Below, one piece after another: positions 8,306-17,165 of a DNA stretch of 64,000 nt. Made by a program: the position numbers and the translations under genes. Origin of the DNA: Microbacterium halimionae (GTDB lineage Bacteria; Actinomycetota; Actinomycetes; Actinomycetales; Microbacteriaceae); the NCBI RefSeq assembly GCF_011761265.1, contig NZ_JAAOZB010000002.1, positions 124,001 to 188,000 of the forward strand, in the 5' to 3' direction. The notes under the pieces are model-generated. The model saw nothing but the letters and a program-made list of their open reading frames with translations, made no database searches and was not told where the DNA came from. How positions within the stretch are numbered: the first letter of the stretch is position 1; every line of letters starts with the position of its first letter.

Positions 8306-10363
8306 ATGAGTCAGCACGATAGCCATTCTGGCCACGCACAGCAGTCGGATCACGCACAGCAGTCGGATCACGCACCGCATGCTGGTCATGCTAACCACGT
8401 GGCGAAGTTTCGGCGGCTCTTTTGGATCATGCTTTTCGTGGCGGTCCCCGTTGTGCACTTTTCGCCGATGTTCGCGATGCTGATTGGGTACCCGTTGCCG
8501 AATGCTTCATGGGCACCGTGGGTATCGCCTGTGCTCGGAACGGTGATGTACCTGTGGGGTGGAGCACCATTTCTTTCGGGAGCTGTGAGCGAGCTTCGCA
8601 GCAGGCAGCCGGGAATGATGCTGTTGATCGCACTCGCGATCACCGTCGCATTTGTGGCGTCATGGGGTGCAAGCCTGGGCGTGCTCGACGAGGGGCTCGA
8701 TTTCTGGTGGGAGCTCGCTCTCTTGGTCGTCATCATGCTGCTCGGCCACTGGGTTGAGATGCGCTCGCTCGCACAGGCCACCTCGGCACTCGACTCTCTG
8801 GCGGCGCTCCTGCCTGATGAAGCGGAGCGCGTCGATGGGGATTCAACGACCACAGTGTCCCCGTCGGAATTGAAAATCGGTGATGTCGTCATCGTGCGAC
8901 CGGGTGGGAGGATCCCGGCCGATGGACGCGTGGTGCAGGGGGAAGCTTCGGTAGATGAATCGATGATCACGGGGGAGTCTCGACCGGTACGTCGAGCGGA
9001 CGGAGACGCTCTGGTCGCCGGTACCGTCGCGACCGACTCTGGGTTGAGAGTCGAAATCACGGCAATCGGCGATGACACGGCGCTCGCGGGTATTCAGAAG
9101 CTCGTGGCCGACGCACAAGGGTCTTCGTCTCGCGCACAACGCCTCGCTGATTGCGCGGCAGGTTGGCTTTTCTGGTTCGCGCTCGGCTCTGGTGTGCTGA
9201 CAGCGATCATCTGGACGGCGATTGGGATGCCGGATGCCGCTGTCGTTCGAACCATCACGGTTCTTGTCATAGCGTGCCCGCATGCGCTTGGTCTCGCGAT
9301 CCCGCTCGTTGTTTCGATATCGACAGAGCGTGCAGCGAAAGCGGGAGTGCTCATCAAGGACCGTCTCGCGCTTGAGCGAATGCGATCGATTACCACAGTG
9401 CTCTTCGACAAGACGGGCACTCTCACTGGGGGAAGGCCTGCCGTCATCGGAATCGAGCCTGCCGATGGTTTTAGTGAGGAAGAAGTTCTCAGCCGGGCTG
9501 CGGCTGCGGAGTCAGATTCCGAGCATCCTCTCGGTCGCGCGATTGTGGCGGTTGCGGCGGAGCGTGAGCTCAACCTCGAAGGTGCGACCGAATTCACGTC
9601 TGCCCCTGCTGTGGGCGTGAGCGCCCGCGTGGCAGGTCGCACAGTACAGGTCGGCGGGCCACATCTCCTCGAGCAAGAGGGCGCCTCGGAGCTGCGCATC
9701 GCGAACGAATGGCGTGCGCAGGGTGCGATTATTTTGCACGTTCTCGTTGACGGAAAAGTTGCGGGAGCGCTGCGTCTCGCCGACGCTGTTCGCGTCGAAT
9801 CGCGTGATGCGATTGCTGCCCTTCACGCGCGGGACGTGCAAGTGGTCATGATTACGGGCGACGCGGATGCTGTTGCTCGGTCGGTTGCAGAAGAGCTCGG
9901 AATCGATAGATTCTTTGCCGGTGTGCGACCAGAAGAGAAGGCGTCGAAGGTGAAGGAGCTTCAGTCCGAGGGGCGAAAGGTCGCGATGGTCGGTGATGGC
10001 GTCAATGATGCTCCGGCGCTTGCGCAAGCCGACGTCGGTATCGCAATTGGAGCTGGCACCGACGTCGCGATTGCATCGGCGGGTGTCATTCTTGCGAGCG
10101 ATGACCCGCGCTCTGTGGTGTCGGTTATCGAGCTTTCGCGAGCCTCGTATCGCAAGATGACGCAGAACCTCTGGTGGGCCGCCGGCTACAACCTCATCTC
10201 CGTGCCGTTAGCGGCAGGAATTCTCGCACCGATAGGTTTTGTGCTGCCGATGTCGGTCGGTGCAATACTCATGTCGCTTTCCACCGTCGTGGTTGCGTTG
10301 AATGCGCAGTTGCTTCGCAGGTTGGACCTCAGTGCCGAGCGTGTTGCGCGTCGTGAGCTGTAA
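8306..10363 (+). CDS. copB: P1B-type heavy-metal ATPase, CPH class (copper exporter-like)
   Basis: 685 residues. The N-terminus is His-rich (10 His in the first 31 residues) in place of a CxxC metal-binding domain. About eight membrane helices follow, with the actuator motif TGES (222-225), metal-site CPH (324-326), phosphorylation motif DKTGT (368-372), an SEHPLG nucleotide-binding motif and GDGVNDAPAL. The CPH motif with a His-rich N-terminus defines the CopB-like branch, reported for Cu(I)/Cu(II) and sometimes other metals, so export of copper across the inner membrane is the best guess. A pseudo-palindromic site lies upstream. It stands alone without chaperone or regulator neighbours. Confidence 0.88.
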   Translation: MSQHDSHSGHAQQSDHAQQSDHAPHAGHANHVAKFRRLFWIMLFVAVPVVHFSPMFAMLIGYPLPNASWAPWVSPVLGTVMYLWGGAPFLSGAVSELRSRQPGMMLLIALAITVAFVASWGASLGVLDEGLDFWWELALLVVIMLLGHWVEMRSLAQATSALDSLAALLPDEAERVDGDSTTTVSPSELKIGDVVIVRPGGRIPADGRVVQGEASVDESMITGESRPVRRADGDALVAGTVATDSGLRVEITAIGDDTALAGIQKLVADAQGSSSRAQRLADCAAGWLFWFALGSGVLTAIIWTAIGMPDAAVVRTITVLVIACPHALGLAIPLVVSISTERAAKAGVLIKDRLALERMRSITTVLFDKTGTLTGGRPAVIGIEPADGFSEEEVLSRAAAAESDSEHPLGRAIVAVAAERELNLEGATEFTSAPAVGVSARVAGRTVQVGGPHLLEQEGASELRIANEWRAQGAIILHVLVDGKVAGALRLADAVRVESRDAIAALHARDVQVVMITGDADAVARSVAEELGIDRFFAGVRPEEKASKVKELQSEGRKVAMVGDGVNDAPALAQADVGIAIGAGTDVAIASAGVILASDDPRSVVSVIELSRASYRKMTQNLWWAAGYNLISVPLAAGILAPIGFVLPMSVGAILMSLSTVVVALNAQLLRRLDLSAERVARREL
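8333..8368 (+). repeat. 18-bp tandem duplication in metal-ATPase N-terminus
   Basis: The unit cacgcacagcagtcggat occurs twice head to tail and is in frame, doubling a six-residue unit (HAQQSD). It extends the His-rich metal-binding tail without breaking the frame, and its perfect identity suggests a recent slippage event. Confidence 0.85.
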
Positions 10364-10430
10364 CGGTCATCGTGGCGATGTCGGCATCGTCTTCGACGTA
10401 CAGCACGCTGCCGCGGTCGTCTGAGGCCAT
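10329..10430 (-). pseudogene. N-terminal stub of a response regulator
   Basis: On the minus strand an ATG at 10430 opens MASDDRGSVLYVEDDADIAT, closely matching the first strand and acidic pocket of receiver domains (VLYVEDDxDI). After about 22 residues the frame runs into the antisense of the ATPase C-terminus and stops at 10329-10331. All the rest of a normal receiver domain, including the phospho-acceptor region, is missing. The likely history is a two-component gene deleted at a junction near 10364. No Shine-Dalgarno is visible, so it is probably not translated. Confidence 0.5.
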
Positions 10431-10469
10431 GTTCGAACACTGCTCTCAGTGCCTCCAGCGACGCGCGCA

Positions 10470-11780
10470 CTAGACGGTCACGTCGGGTTCGAATGCGACG
10501 CCGGGTGGCTTGTCGGTGTAACTTCGCCCGGTCGGCGAAGTCCACTCCAAAACACCATCACCGCGCTGCTTCACCGACCAACGGCTCGCATGTTTCAGGC
10601 TGTGATGTCTTCGACACAGATGAGCCAGATTGTGCTGATGAGTCGGCCCGCCAAAGGCTGCATCGACCGTGTGATCTATGTCGCAGCGGTGGGTGGGCAT
10701 GCGGCATCCCACGAACCTGCAGTGCTGATCTCTCGCCCTGAGCTGCCGTTTAAGTTGATCACTCGGGCGATACCGATCCACCGCGACCACGGTGCCTGCC
10801 ACAGGCCGGGTGAACACCCGATCCCACCCCGGCGCAGTACCCGCGAGGCGCCGCGCGCTCTCGGGATCAACCAAGCTGAGCCCCGACAGGTCCGCCGGTG
10901 TCGATGAGGTGCCAGCGAGCGTCGTGGCAGGCACCGTGACCTGCACAATCGCGCGGATCGCACCCAACCCACCGCAATCGTCACCCGCGAGGGGGTCGAG
11001 GCTGGGCACCGACGTCAGCAGCATGTCGGAGAACAGGTCGGCCCTGATCTGGTCCGTCGTCCTCCGATCATCCACGGGCTCGTCTTCTGCGCGGAGCTTC
11101 ATGCCATAGTCGGATCGCCCACTCCGGAAGTCCTTCAACGCCCGCGCCTGCTGTGTCAACCGGTTGAAAATCCCATGCGCCTGCACCGACGGCAACACCG
11201 CGTTGAGAGAACTCATCCCGTCGGCGAGGTCGAACAGTCGCACAGTCCGGGTCGCGTTGGCGTCTTCGAAGCGTTCCTGCAGCGTCCGCGGCTGTGCTTT
11301 CTCCGCCAACGCTGCAGCAAACCCCCGCAACCTGCCCGGCGTCTCAGCCTCAGCGACCCCGACAACCTCGCGGTCGTAGCGGGCCTTGGCTGCAGCATCC
11401 GTCAGGTTCACGCCCGCCCGCAAGATCTCTTGTACGTGGCGTTCCGAGACACGCCCCGCGCTCCACGACCCAAACGTCTCCGGATACGACTCGGTCACGT
11501 CGAGCGCATCATCGACACGTATTTGCGCCGTGCGATCCGACAACCGCAGTGCAGCCCCAACTTCTGCCGCGACCGCTCGCATCGGAATCTCGCGGTCCCG
11601 CGAGTCACGCGATGTCATCCGCTGTATTTGCGTAAGTGCGATCCGCCCCATTTTTGCAAGAACCGCGGCCCGTGACGCCTGAATGTGTGCGATCTGTTCA
11701 TCGAAAGAAAACAACATCGACACAGACTCAGACAGCTCGTAGGCCTCTGCTTCTTGTTGCTGGGTTTCGTTCTCTGACAT
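10470..11780 (-). CDS. DUF222/HNH endonuclease (13E12-repeat family)
   Basis: 436 residues from the ATG at 11780. A helical DUF222 region fills the first two thirds. The C-terminal HNH nuclease motif runs from DQHCRFVGCRMPTHRCDIDH to NLAHLCRRHHSLKH, with paired Cys for zinc and His for metal. Such genes occur in many copies in actinobacterial genomes; their role is unknown, with mobile-element and DNA-damage links proposed. The first 79 residues of the longer frame are rejected because this start sits six bases after a -10-like GATACT. A second, different member of the family lies at 20099-21628 with the same upstream 12-mer. Confidence 0.85.
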   Translation of the reverse strand: MSENETQQQEAEAYELSESVSMLFSFDEQIAHIQASRAAVLAKMGRIALTQIQRMTSRDSRDREIPMRAVAAEVGAALRLSDRTAQIRVDDALDVTESYPETFGSWSAGRVSERHVQEILRAGVNLTDAAAKARYDREVVGVAEAETPGRLRGFAAALAEKAQPRTLQERFEDANATRTVRLFDLADGMSSLNAVLPSVQAHGIFNRLTQQARALKDFRSGRSDYGMKLRAEDEPVDDRRTTDQIRADLFSDMLLTSVPSLDPLAGDDCGGLGAIRAIVQVTVPATTLAGTSSTPADLSGLSLVDPESARRLAGTAPGWDRVFTRPVAGTVVAVDRYRPSDQLKRQLRARDQHCRFVGCRMPTHRCDIDHTVDAAFGGPTHQHNLAHLCRRHHSLKHASRWSVKQRGDGVLEWTSPTGRSYTDKPPGVAFEPDVTV

Positions 11781-11810
11781 GACCCAAGTATCGAACATAC
11801 CTCCGACATT
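11781..11810 (-). promoter_or_regulatory. Leaderless promoter of first HNH gene
   Basis: On the minus strand: AATGTCGGAGGT, six bases, GATACT (-10-like), six bases, then ATG. The element AATGTCGGAGGT and all spacings are identical upstream of the second HNH gene. The overlapping TCGGAGGTATGTTCGA has one perfect GTTCGA half and one imperfect half of an actinobacterial LexA box (TCGAAC-N4-GTTCGA), so SOS control is possible but unproven. Confidence 0.5.
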
Positions 11811-11913
11811 GACCATGCCAAACCAGCCTAAAAAGCCCCGGTGTGGATAACTTTCCCAAAAGACTTTTGGGGAGAAGCGAACGCGAAGTTCTCGCCCGCT
11901 GAAGAAGCGCCGC

Positions 11914-12525
11914 TCACGACGCGGCAAGAGCTGCCCATCCGGCCGCACCGGCTCCGATGCGTCTCGATCTGTCGAGGCGCGCAGCATTGGATTTCGGTTT
12001 GCGCGAGGCCTGCTCATGGATCGCTGCCGCGAACTCGCTCGCGAACCCGAGTCGCGGAATTCGAAGGGTCACCGATTCCAAGAGTGCGGCATCCCACCGT
12101 TCTGGTTCTGCGTACGAGACGTCAAGGCTCGTCGCCGCCTCGAGCAGGTACGACTCGGGGTCGTCCTCGACGTCGACCGATGTCCACATGTGCCGTTCGA
12201 TGATCTGCGACACGCGCTCCGCCTGGGCGCGCGGCCAACCAGCGCCGGTGGCAAAGGTCCAGCCAGCGGCCCCGCCCGAGCGCTCGAACGGCTCGGTGTG
12301 AGAGTCGAACGGCGCACTGACCCCGGTGTCATGCAGCATCGTGGCAACGAAAAGTAGCTCCAGATCGATGTCGAGCTCAAGCGATTCGCCGAGTGCTCGG
12401 GCCCATACCCATGACCGCAGACAGTGATTGACCACTGCGGGTGTGCACCAGTGCTGGGCGACGTCGAGAGCGCGCTTTGCCGTCTCGGTCGGTGGTGCGA
12501 GCATCTCATCAATAGACGTGGTCAT
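11914..12525 (-). CDS. HD-domain protein (cyanamide hydratase/phosphohydrolase-like)
   Basis: 203 residues from the ATG at 12525 (MTTSIDEML), preceded by GAGAGA. The metal-binding HD pattern is present: His in NHCLRSWVWARAL, then FVATMLHDTG, then a later IIERHMW and a helical C-terminus. The family includes small cytosolic phosphohydrolases and cyanamide hydratase-like proteins; the substrate is not predictable here. It is divergent from the SRPBCC gene at 12589 with only 63 bp between the starts, so both promoters are in that gap. Confidence 0.75.
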   Translation of the reverse strand: MTTSIDEMLAPPTETAKRALDVAQHWCTPAVVNHCLRSWVWARALGESLELDIDLELLFVATMLHDTGVSAPFDSHTEPFERSGGAAGWTFATGAGWPRAQAERVSQIIERHMWTSVDVEDDPESYLLEAATSLDVSYAEPERWDAALLESVTLRIPRLGFASEFAAAIHEQASRKPKSNAARLDRSRRIGAGAAGWAALAAS

Positions 12526-12588
12526 GCCAGATTCTCTCGCATGGAGCGTCGCCCGCGGGCATTGCCGCATGTGTCGTACCGTCGAGGG

Positions 12589-13218
12589 ATGGCGGCGCGT
12601 GGAATCTACGTAAAAACAAGTATTCGAGCGCCGCTAGAGAGCGTGTGGCACGCAACTCAAGACCCCACTCAGCATGTGCGCTGGGACGTGCGGTTCACGA
12701 GCATCGCCCCGACCTCGACTACGGATGCCGGGGCTACCCGCTTCGTCTACACCCGGCGGGTTCCGCTGCACACCGTGCACGGCACCGGCATCAGTCTCGG
12801 TGAGGTCACTCGCTCAGACGGCACGCGCACATCGGCGCTGCGTTTCACGACATCCGACCGGCTGTCACCGATTCGCGATGGCCGCGGGTATTGGCGGTAC
12901 GTGCCAACGGACGACGGGGCAATCAGCTTCATTACGGGCTACGACTACTCGAGCGGATGGGGCGTGCTCGACGTGGTCGTCCGCCCCGTCATTGGGTGGG
13001 CCACCGCGTGGAGCTTCGACCGCTTGCGCATCTGGCTTGAAACTGGGGTTGCGCCCGAACAGTGGCCGTTGTGGAGCGTGCTGTGGTTTTGGCGCGCGAA
13101 CCGGCCTCAGGCTGGTCGTTGCAAGCGCAAACCCCACGGTGGAAGTCGCCGCGCCGATCATCTCAATGCCGCGCCAGAAACGCTGAAGACACTCGCCGAC
13201 CCGGAGGGGACAGTATGA
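12589..13218 (+). CDS. SRPBCC-fold protein (START/cyclase-like)
   Basis: 209 residues from the ATG at 12589. The opening YVKTSIRAPLESVWHATQDP and the alternating strands up to about residue 150 match the helix-grip SRPBCC fold that binds hydrophobic ligands. The C-terminal third is Arg/Trp-rich and unusual. TACCGT ends six bases before the ATG, suggesting a leaderless message. The stop overlaps the next ATG (ATGA), so it is co-translated with the DUF4166 protein. No specific reaction is assignable. Confidence 0.65.
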   Translation: MAARGIYVKTSIRAPLESVWHATQDPTQHVRWDVRFTSIAPTSTTDAGATRFVYTRRVPLHTVHGTGISLGEVTRSDGTRTSALRFTTSDRLSPIRDGRGYWRYVPTDDGAISFITGYDYSSGWGVLDVVVRPVIGWATAWSFDRLRIWLETGVAPEQWPLWSVLWFWRANRPQAGRCKRKPHGGSRRADHLNAAPETLKTLADPEGTV

Positions 13219-13886
13219 GTTCGATGTTTGCGAGGGCTATTGGCGAGCAGGCGTTCGCAAGGCTTCATCCGATGATGCAGCGAAGGTTTGGCGTCGGGCT
13301 TGAGTCGGGCGAAGCGTGCATCGGCCGCGGTGTCATGACAGAAATTCGGCGCGGGCCGTGGTGGACTGTCCCGTTTTTGCAGATCGGGAGACTTCGCAAC
13401 ATCCTGATTCCCACGCTCGGTCGCGAGGTGCCCTTCACCATCGAGAACTTTCCGTATCGAGACCCATTCGGACGTGAAACTGTCACCTTCGTGCGTGAAT
13501 ACACGATCAACGGGCGCGCGAGCCGGTTCGATGCGACGATGATCCTCAGCGCGGGGCGCATTGTTGACTACCTCGGCACTCATCAGCACCTCGCTGTTGA
13601 TCTTGAGCTATCGGTCGACGACGACGGTGGGCTGAGGCTGATATCTGACGCGCAGCGGTTTTATGAAGGCCCCGTTGCCTTCCGCTTTCCCATGCTCTTC
13701 AGCGGGCGCGCCACCCTGCATGAGTGGTACGACGACACTGATAAGTGTTTTCACGTCGACATGCAGGTGCACAACCATCGCTTCGGTTTTCTCTTCGGAT
13801 ACCGCGGCTCGTTCACCTGCGAATGGATTCCGGCATCCGACGCTCCCGAGCGCCTCAAACCTGTGCGGCACGAGCGGCGCGTGTAG
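13215..13886 (+). CDS. DUF4166-domain protein
   Basis: 223 residues. The ATG overlaps the previous stop and follows GGAGGGGA. The pattern fits DUF4166: N-terminal FARLHPMMQRRFGV, central FPYRDPFGRETVTFVREY, C-terminal FGYRGSFTCEW. The family is uncharacterised and sometimes found beside or fused to saccharopine dehydrogenase-like or SRPBCC domains, which matches the coupling with the SRPBCC gene here. It may act on or sense a lipid-like molecule; that is inference from context. No membrane segment is visible. Confidence 0.7.
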   Translation: MSSMFARAIGEQAFARLHPMMQRRFGVGLESGEACIGRGVMTEIRRGPWWTVPFLQIGRLRNILIPTLGREVPFTIENFPYRDPFGRETVTFVREYTINGRASRFDATMILSAGRIVDYLGTHQHLAVDLELSVDDDGGLRLISDAQRFYEGPVAFRFPMLFSGRATLHEWYDDTDKCFHVDMQVHNHRFGFLFGYRGSFTCEWIPASDAPERLKPVRHERRV

Positions 13887-13947
13887 GGATTCTTTGCAAC
13901 GCCTCTCGATTCTGGAAGAGTGGGTGCGTCCGAGGAGGGGGATTCCA

Positions 13948-14472
13948 ATGACAACTAGCTTCGAGTCAAAAGCGACTAAAACGGTATCCGGGGCTGAGGA
14001 TCGCGCCTTCATCGACTCTGCGGTGGTGGCGCGCATACGGCGGCTTTTCATCATCGGGCTGGTCTCCGCTTTCATCTACTCCGTATTCATGACGGGGTCA
14101 CAGGGCGCTTGTCTCGGGGGAATGACGGGGGACGGTGGTTTTCTTAACGCGGCAGGCGAGCCCACCGATGTTGCGCCGAGCTGCGTTCAGCTCGTATTGC
14201 GGCCGAGCCCACTAGTTTTTCTGAGCCTCATCGCAGTCTTTCTCTGGGCGATGAGTTCGCTGCAGCGAAAGGCTGTGACCGAAGCAGCGGCGCTCCGCAC
14301 ACTCAGACGTGCCGAGAACATCATCATGATCGTGGCGGTAGGTGCGCTCGTCATCGGTCAGCTGTGGTTTTGGCAGATTCCGGTGTCGGAATGGGACGGA
14401 ACCGGAACGTTTTTCTTTCCGTTTCCCTTCGCCTCCGGAGAAATGACAGTCTCGCCGATGAATCAGGGCTGA
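13948..14472 (+). CDS. Membrane protein of unknown function
   Basis: 174 residues. The ATG has AGGAGGGG seven bases upstream. Three transmembrane helices are visible (about 37-55, 88-107, 122-142), with an extracellular-looking loop containing two Cys (ACLGG and PSCVQ) that could form a disulfide. The C-terminal tail is Phe/Pro-rich. I do not recognise the family. It starts 61 bp after the DUF4166 gene and converges on the GH16-like gene with 8 bp between. Confidence 0.6.
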   Translation: MTTSFESKATKTVSGAEDRAFIDSAVVARIRRLFIIGLVSAFIYSVFMTGSQGACLGGMTGDGGFLNAAGEPTDVAPSCVQLVLRPSPLVFLSLIAVFLWAMSSLQRKAVTEAAALRTLRRAENIIMIVAVGALVIGQLWFWQIPVSEWDGTGTFFFPFPFASGEMTVSPMNQG

Positions 14473-14480
14473 CGATCGAG

Positions 14481-15224
14481 CTAGCGAGTCCAGCCACGAA
14501 AGCTATGCAGCATGGCTGTTTTCGGGTACGCGCCGCTCGGCTGCCCGATTTCAAAAAGATCGATCATGAGGAACGTCGGGTAGTTCGGCGCTTGCGGGAT
14601 GTCGCGAACGACGATGTTTTCGCAGCAGATGACGGTGCGGTTTTCGCCCCAATCAACGCTCCATGTGTGTGGCTTCGAGGCGTCAAAGGGCAGGCACACG
14701 TCTGCCATATCCGTCTCGATGGCAGAGTCGGTGTGAGCTTTGATCCCCGAACGCGCGAGAGTTGAGGCGCCGACCGCGTGCCCGTCGATCTCGAAGATGC
14801 AGACTTCGCCGGAGTGCGCGGCATCCAGATGCTCCGTGCCTACCAGCCACGCAGCGAGCATGCATTGCGGATCTACGCTCGCGCTCACGGTCAGCTCAAC
14901 GCGCCCGGCGGTGGGCGCCCACAGCAGCCGAGTCGGAGTGGGTGAGCGGACAACGAGTCCGTCTTCTCGATGTCGGTGTGTGCCAACTCTTGTGCCGAGA
15001 TCGCCCGCAAACGTGCCGGTTTGAAGATTCGAAACGCGCAGCGGGGCGTCTTCGTCACGCCAGTTGAGCTGCTCTAAATCGATGCGCAGCTGCATTCCTT
15101 CTGTTTGGAATGAGTATCGCGCAGCCGAACGCTCGGGTGTTGTCCAATGCGGTAGATAGTGGTCAACCCACAGGTCGGCGCGGAGGGGGCCCGAGAAGTC
15201 ATCTTCGATATCCGGCTGCTGCAT
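14481..15224 (-). CDS. GH16-like concanavalin-type glycan-binding or hydrolase protein
   Basis: 247 residues from the ATG at 15224. The overall pattern resembles bacterial family 16/LamG-type beta sandwiches: IEDDFSGPLRADLWVDHYLP near the start, internal strands with GEVCIFEIDG, then KPHTWSVDWGENRTV. The GH16 catalytic ExDxxE pattern is not clearly present (nearest is EVCIFEIDG), so it may be a binding protein or a divergent enzyme. There is no signal peptide, so it is probably cytosolic. Family membership is moderately sure; activity is not. Confidence 0.55.
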   Translation of the reverse strand: MQQPDIEDDFSGPLRADLWVDHYLPHWTTPERSAARYSFQTEGMQLRIDLEQLNWRDEDAPLRVSNLQTGTFAGDLGTRVGTHRHREDGLVVRSPTPTRLLWAPTAGRVELTVSASVDPQCMLAAWLVGTEHLDAAHSGEVCIFEIDGHAVGASTLARSGIKAHTDSAIETDMADVCLPFDASKPHTWSVDWGENRTVICCENIVVRDIPQAPNYPTFLMIDLFEIGQPSGAYPKTAMLHSFRGWTR

Positions 15225-15318
15225 GGACCTATTCTCGGCGTTTCGCCGACCGTGCGCTGCCACATCTAGCTGTCTTCGAGAACCCTGCGGTTGTGGCGGG
15301 CGGGGCAACCGCTACGAG

Positions 15319-16566
15319 CTACCGCCCGTTGCCGGCGGAGCAGGTCTCTTGATCGGCCGATGTGCCGTTGACGTTGCCTGGCAGCGCGACGGTTTCATCC
15401 GCCGGCGCATCAGATGCGGCATCCGTCGGTTCTTCCGGTGCGGGCTCTGCGGGCTCGTCTGTGGGCGTCACTTCGATGACGCCACCGTTAGAACCAGCTT
15501 TTCCGTTCAACTCGAGTGACTTATTCTCGGCGATCGCTGTCATCAGAACTTCGGCGGAGGCGAAATCGGGGGCGACCTTATTGGAATTTTCCGAGTCGTC
15601 AACGACGGGATACTGCACGAAAGTAATGTCTTCGAACGGCACGTCTTTCACCGCGAGTGCAAGCTGCACGAGGCGCAGCGGGTTTGTGAGGCTTTCGCTC
15701 GGCGTGATGTTTGTCACAGCGGCATTCGCAAGTCGGTAAAGGGCACCGGCATCCGCGAGCACTTCATCGCTTCGCAGCTTGTGTGCGAGTCGTGACATAT
15801 ATTGCTGCTGATTGCCGATGCGGGCCAGGTCGCTCTCATCGCCAACACCGTGCCGTGTGCGCAAAAACTGCAGAGCATCGAGCCCCTGAACTTGACGCAT
15901 GCCCGCTTCCCAGTCGATGCCGGTGTAGTAATCGCGGATGCCGTTGTTCCCGATGCAGACTTCAACGCCACCGATCGCGTCGGTGATATTCACCACTCCG
16001 CCGAAGCTGACCTTCGCAGCGAACGGAATATCGAAATCAGTGAGCGCGGAGATCGTGGATGCGACGCATCCGAGACCACCAACGCTGAAGACACTGTTAA
16101 GCGGCTGCTTTGACATCGCGGAAGTCGTCGAGCCGTCTTCTCGCGTGCACGACGGCACAGCAACCATCAGGTCGCGCGGAAACGAAACCACGCTGACCCG
16201 ACGCGGATTTTCTGACACATGCATGAGCATGTTCACATCGTTGAGCTGTCCTTCGGAGTCGGCTCCCGTGCAGCGATCACCGAGAGCCGCCTGAAGCTCT
16301 TCTTCGCACTCGTCCGTACCAACGATCAGCACGCTGAAGTCACCTTCGAATGCGCCCATTGTGGGCGGCTGAACGACCTCATCTTCGAGCGCAACAGCCT
16401 TGCTCGTCACCGTGTTCGATAGGTCGTAGATAACGTAGGACGCCACTCCGGCAACCGCGACGAGTGCAACCACAGCAGCAACCGCGACGAGTTTCAGTGC
16501 TTGCTTTGCTGGGTGTGGAGAGCGCAAGCGCGCGTGCCGTGCGACAGTCGAGCGTTGTCTTGACAT
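15319..16566 (-). CDS. LytR-CpsA-Psr (LCP) family wall glycopolymer transferase
   Basis: 415 residues from the ATG at 16566. An N-terminal transmembrane helix (about 20-50) is followed by the extracellular LCP domain. Core features are LIVGTDECEEE, SFPRDLMVAVPSC with the pyrophosphate-binding Arg, NSVFSVGG, GGVEVCIG, and ALQFLRTRHGVGDESDLARIGNQ. LCP enzymes attach undecaprenyl-linked polymers to peptidoglycan at the outer membrane face. After about residue 335 there is an Ala/Glu/Pro-rich low-complexity tail ending in CSAGNGR, longer than minimal LCPs. A small membrane-protein gene lies 46 bp upstream on the same strand. Confidence 0.88.
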   Translation of the reverse strand: MSRQRSTVARHARLRSPHPAKQALKLVAVAAVVALVAVAGVASYVIYDLSNTVTSKAVALEDEVVQPPTMGAFEGDFSVLIVGTDECEEELQAALGDRCTGADSEGQLNDVNMLMHVSENPRRVSVVSFPRDLMVAVPSCTREDGSTTSAMSKQPLNSVFSVGGLGCVASTISALTDFDIPFAAKVSFGGVVNITDAIGGVEVCIGNNGIRDYYTGIDWEAGMRQVQGLDALQFLRTRHGVGDESDLARIGNQQQYMSRLAHKLRSDEVLADAGALYRLANAAVTNITPSESLTNPLRLVQLALAVKDVPFEDITFVQYPVVDDSENSNKVAPDFASAEVLMTAIAENKSLELNGKAGSNGGVIEVTPTDEPAEPAPEEPTDAASDAPADETVALPGNVNGTSADQETCSAGNGR

Positions 16567-16612
16567 CGTTCCCCCAGGTCGAGCGGCGGCCACCGAAAGC
16601 TTCAGCGCAACA

Positions 16613-17017
16613 TCAAGCGGCGGCTTTGCGTGCGTTCCTCGACAAACGTAGCGAGGAGTGGAAGTACGCGACTGACAAAACGCTGTTGACGACGAGACTC
16701 GTCACGAGAGCGACAGCACTCTGCGGCTCAACGAACCCCGCGGCAACCCACGAAACCTGGGCCAAGAAAAGCACGCCCAGCAAATATCCCGCTGTCGGGC
16801 GGGACGTCATGCGCCACCAGGCCCGCGGCGGTGCACTTTGCTCATCAACACCGCGAAATGTGCGCACGCAGAAGATCACTGCGGTCCCCATGACAGCCGT
16901 GCCGAGAAAGTATCCGAGCGAAAAGTTCGTGGCCCCAACGAACGCGGTAATTCCGAGCGAAATCCCGGCTGCACCGACGATCGTGGCCGCCTTGGTGAAC
17001 GTGCTGTGGATGCGCAC
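16613..17017 (-). CDS. Small four-helix membrane protein
   Basis: 134 residues with four predicted membrane helices (about 10-30, 33-52, 74-95, 98-118) and a basic C-terminus (LRLSRNARKAAA). I do not recognise the family. It precedes the LCP gene on the same strand with a short gap, so the two may share a promoter in the 148-bp space before the divergent thioredoxin gene. Confidence 0.55.
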   Translation of the reverse strand: MRIHSTFTKAATIVGAAGISLGITAFVGATNFSLGYFLGTAVMGTAVIFCVRTFRGVDEQSAPPRAWWRMTSRPTAGYLLGVLFLAQVSWVAAGFVEPQSAVALVTSLVVNSVLSVAYFHSSLRLSRNARKAAA

Positions 17018-17165
17018 TAGTCCTCTTCTCGTTGGGAGCGGCGGGTCGAAACGCCCCCACCGTCTTCGAGGGTACGCGGTGCCGCTTCACCCCATCGCGA
17101 CTGAACTATGACGCACTATGACGTTGTTTCGCCCGTACCGACAAATCCAGACGTAACGTCATTGT

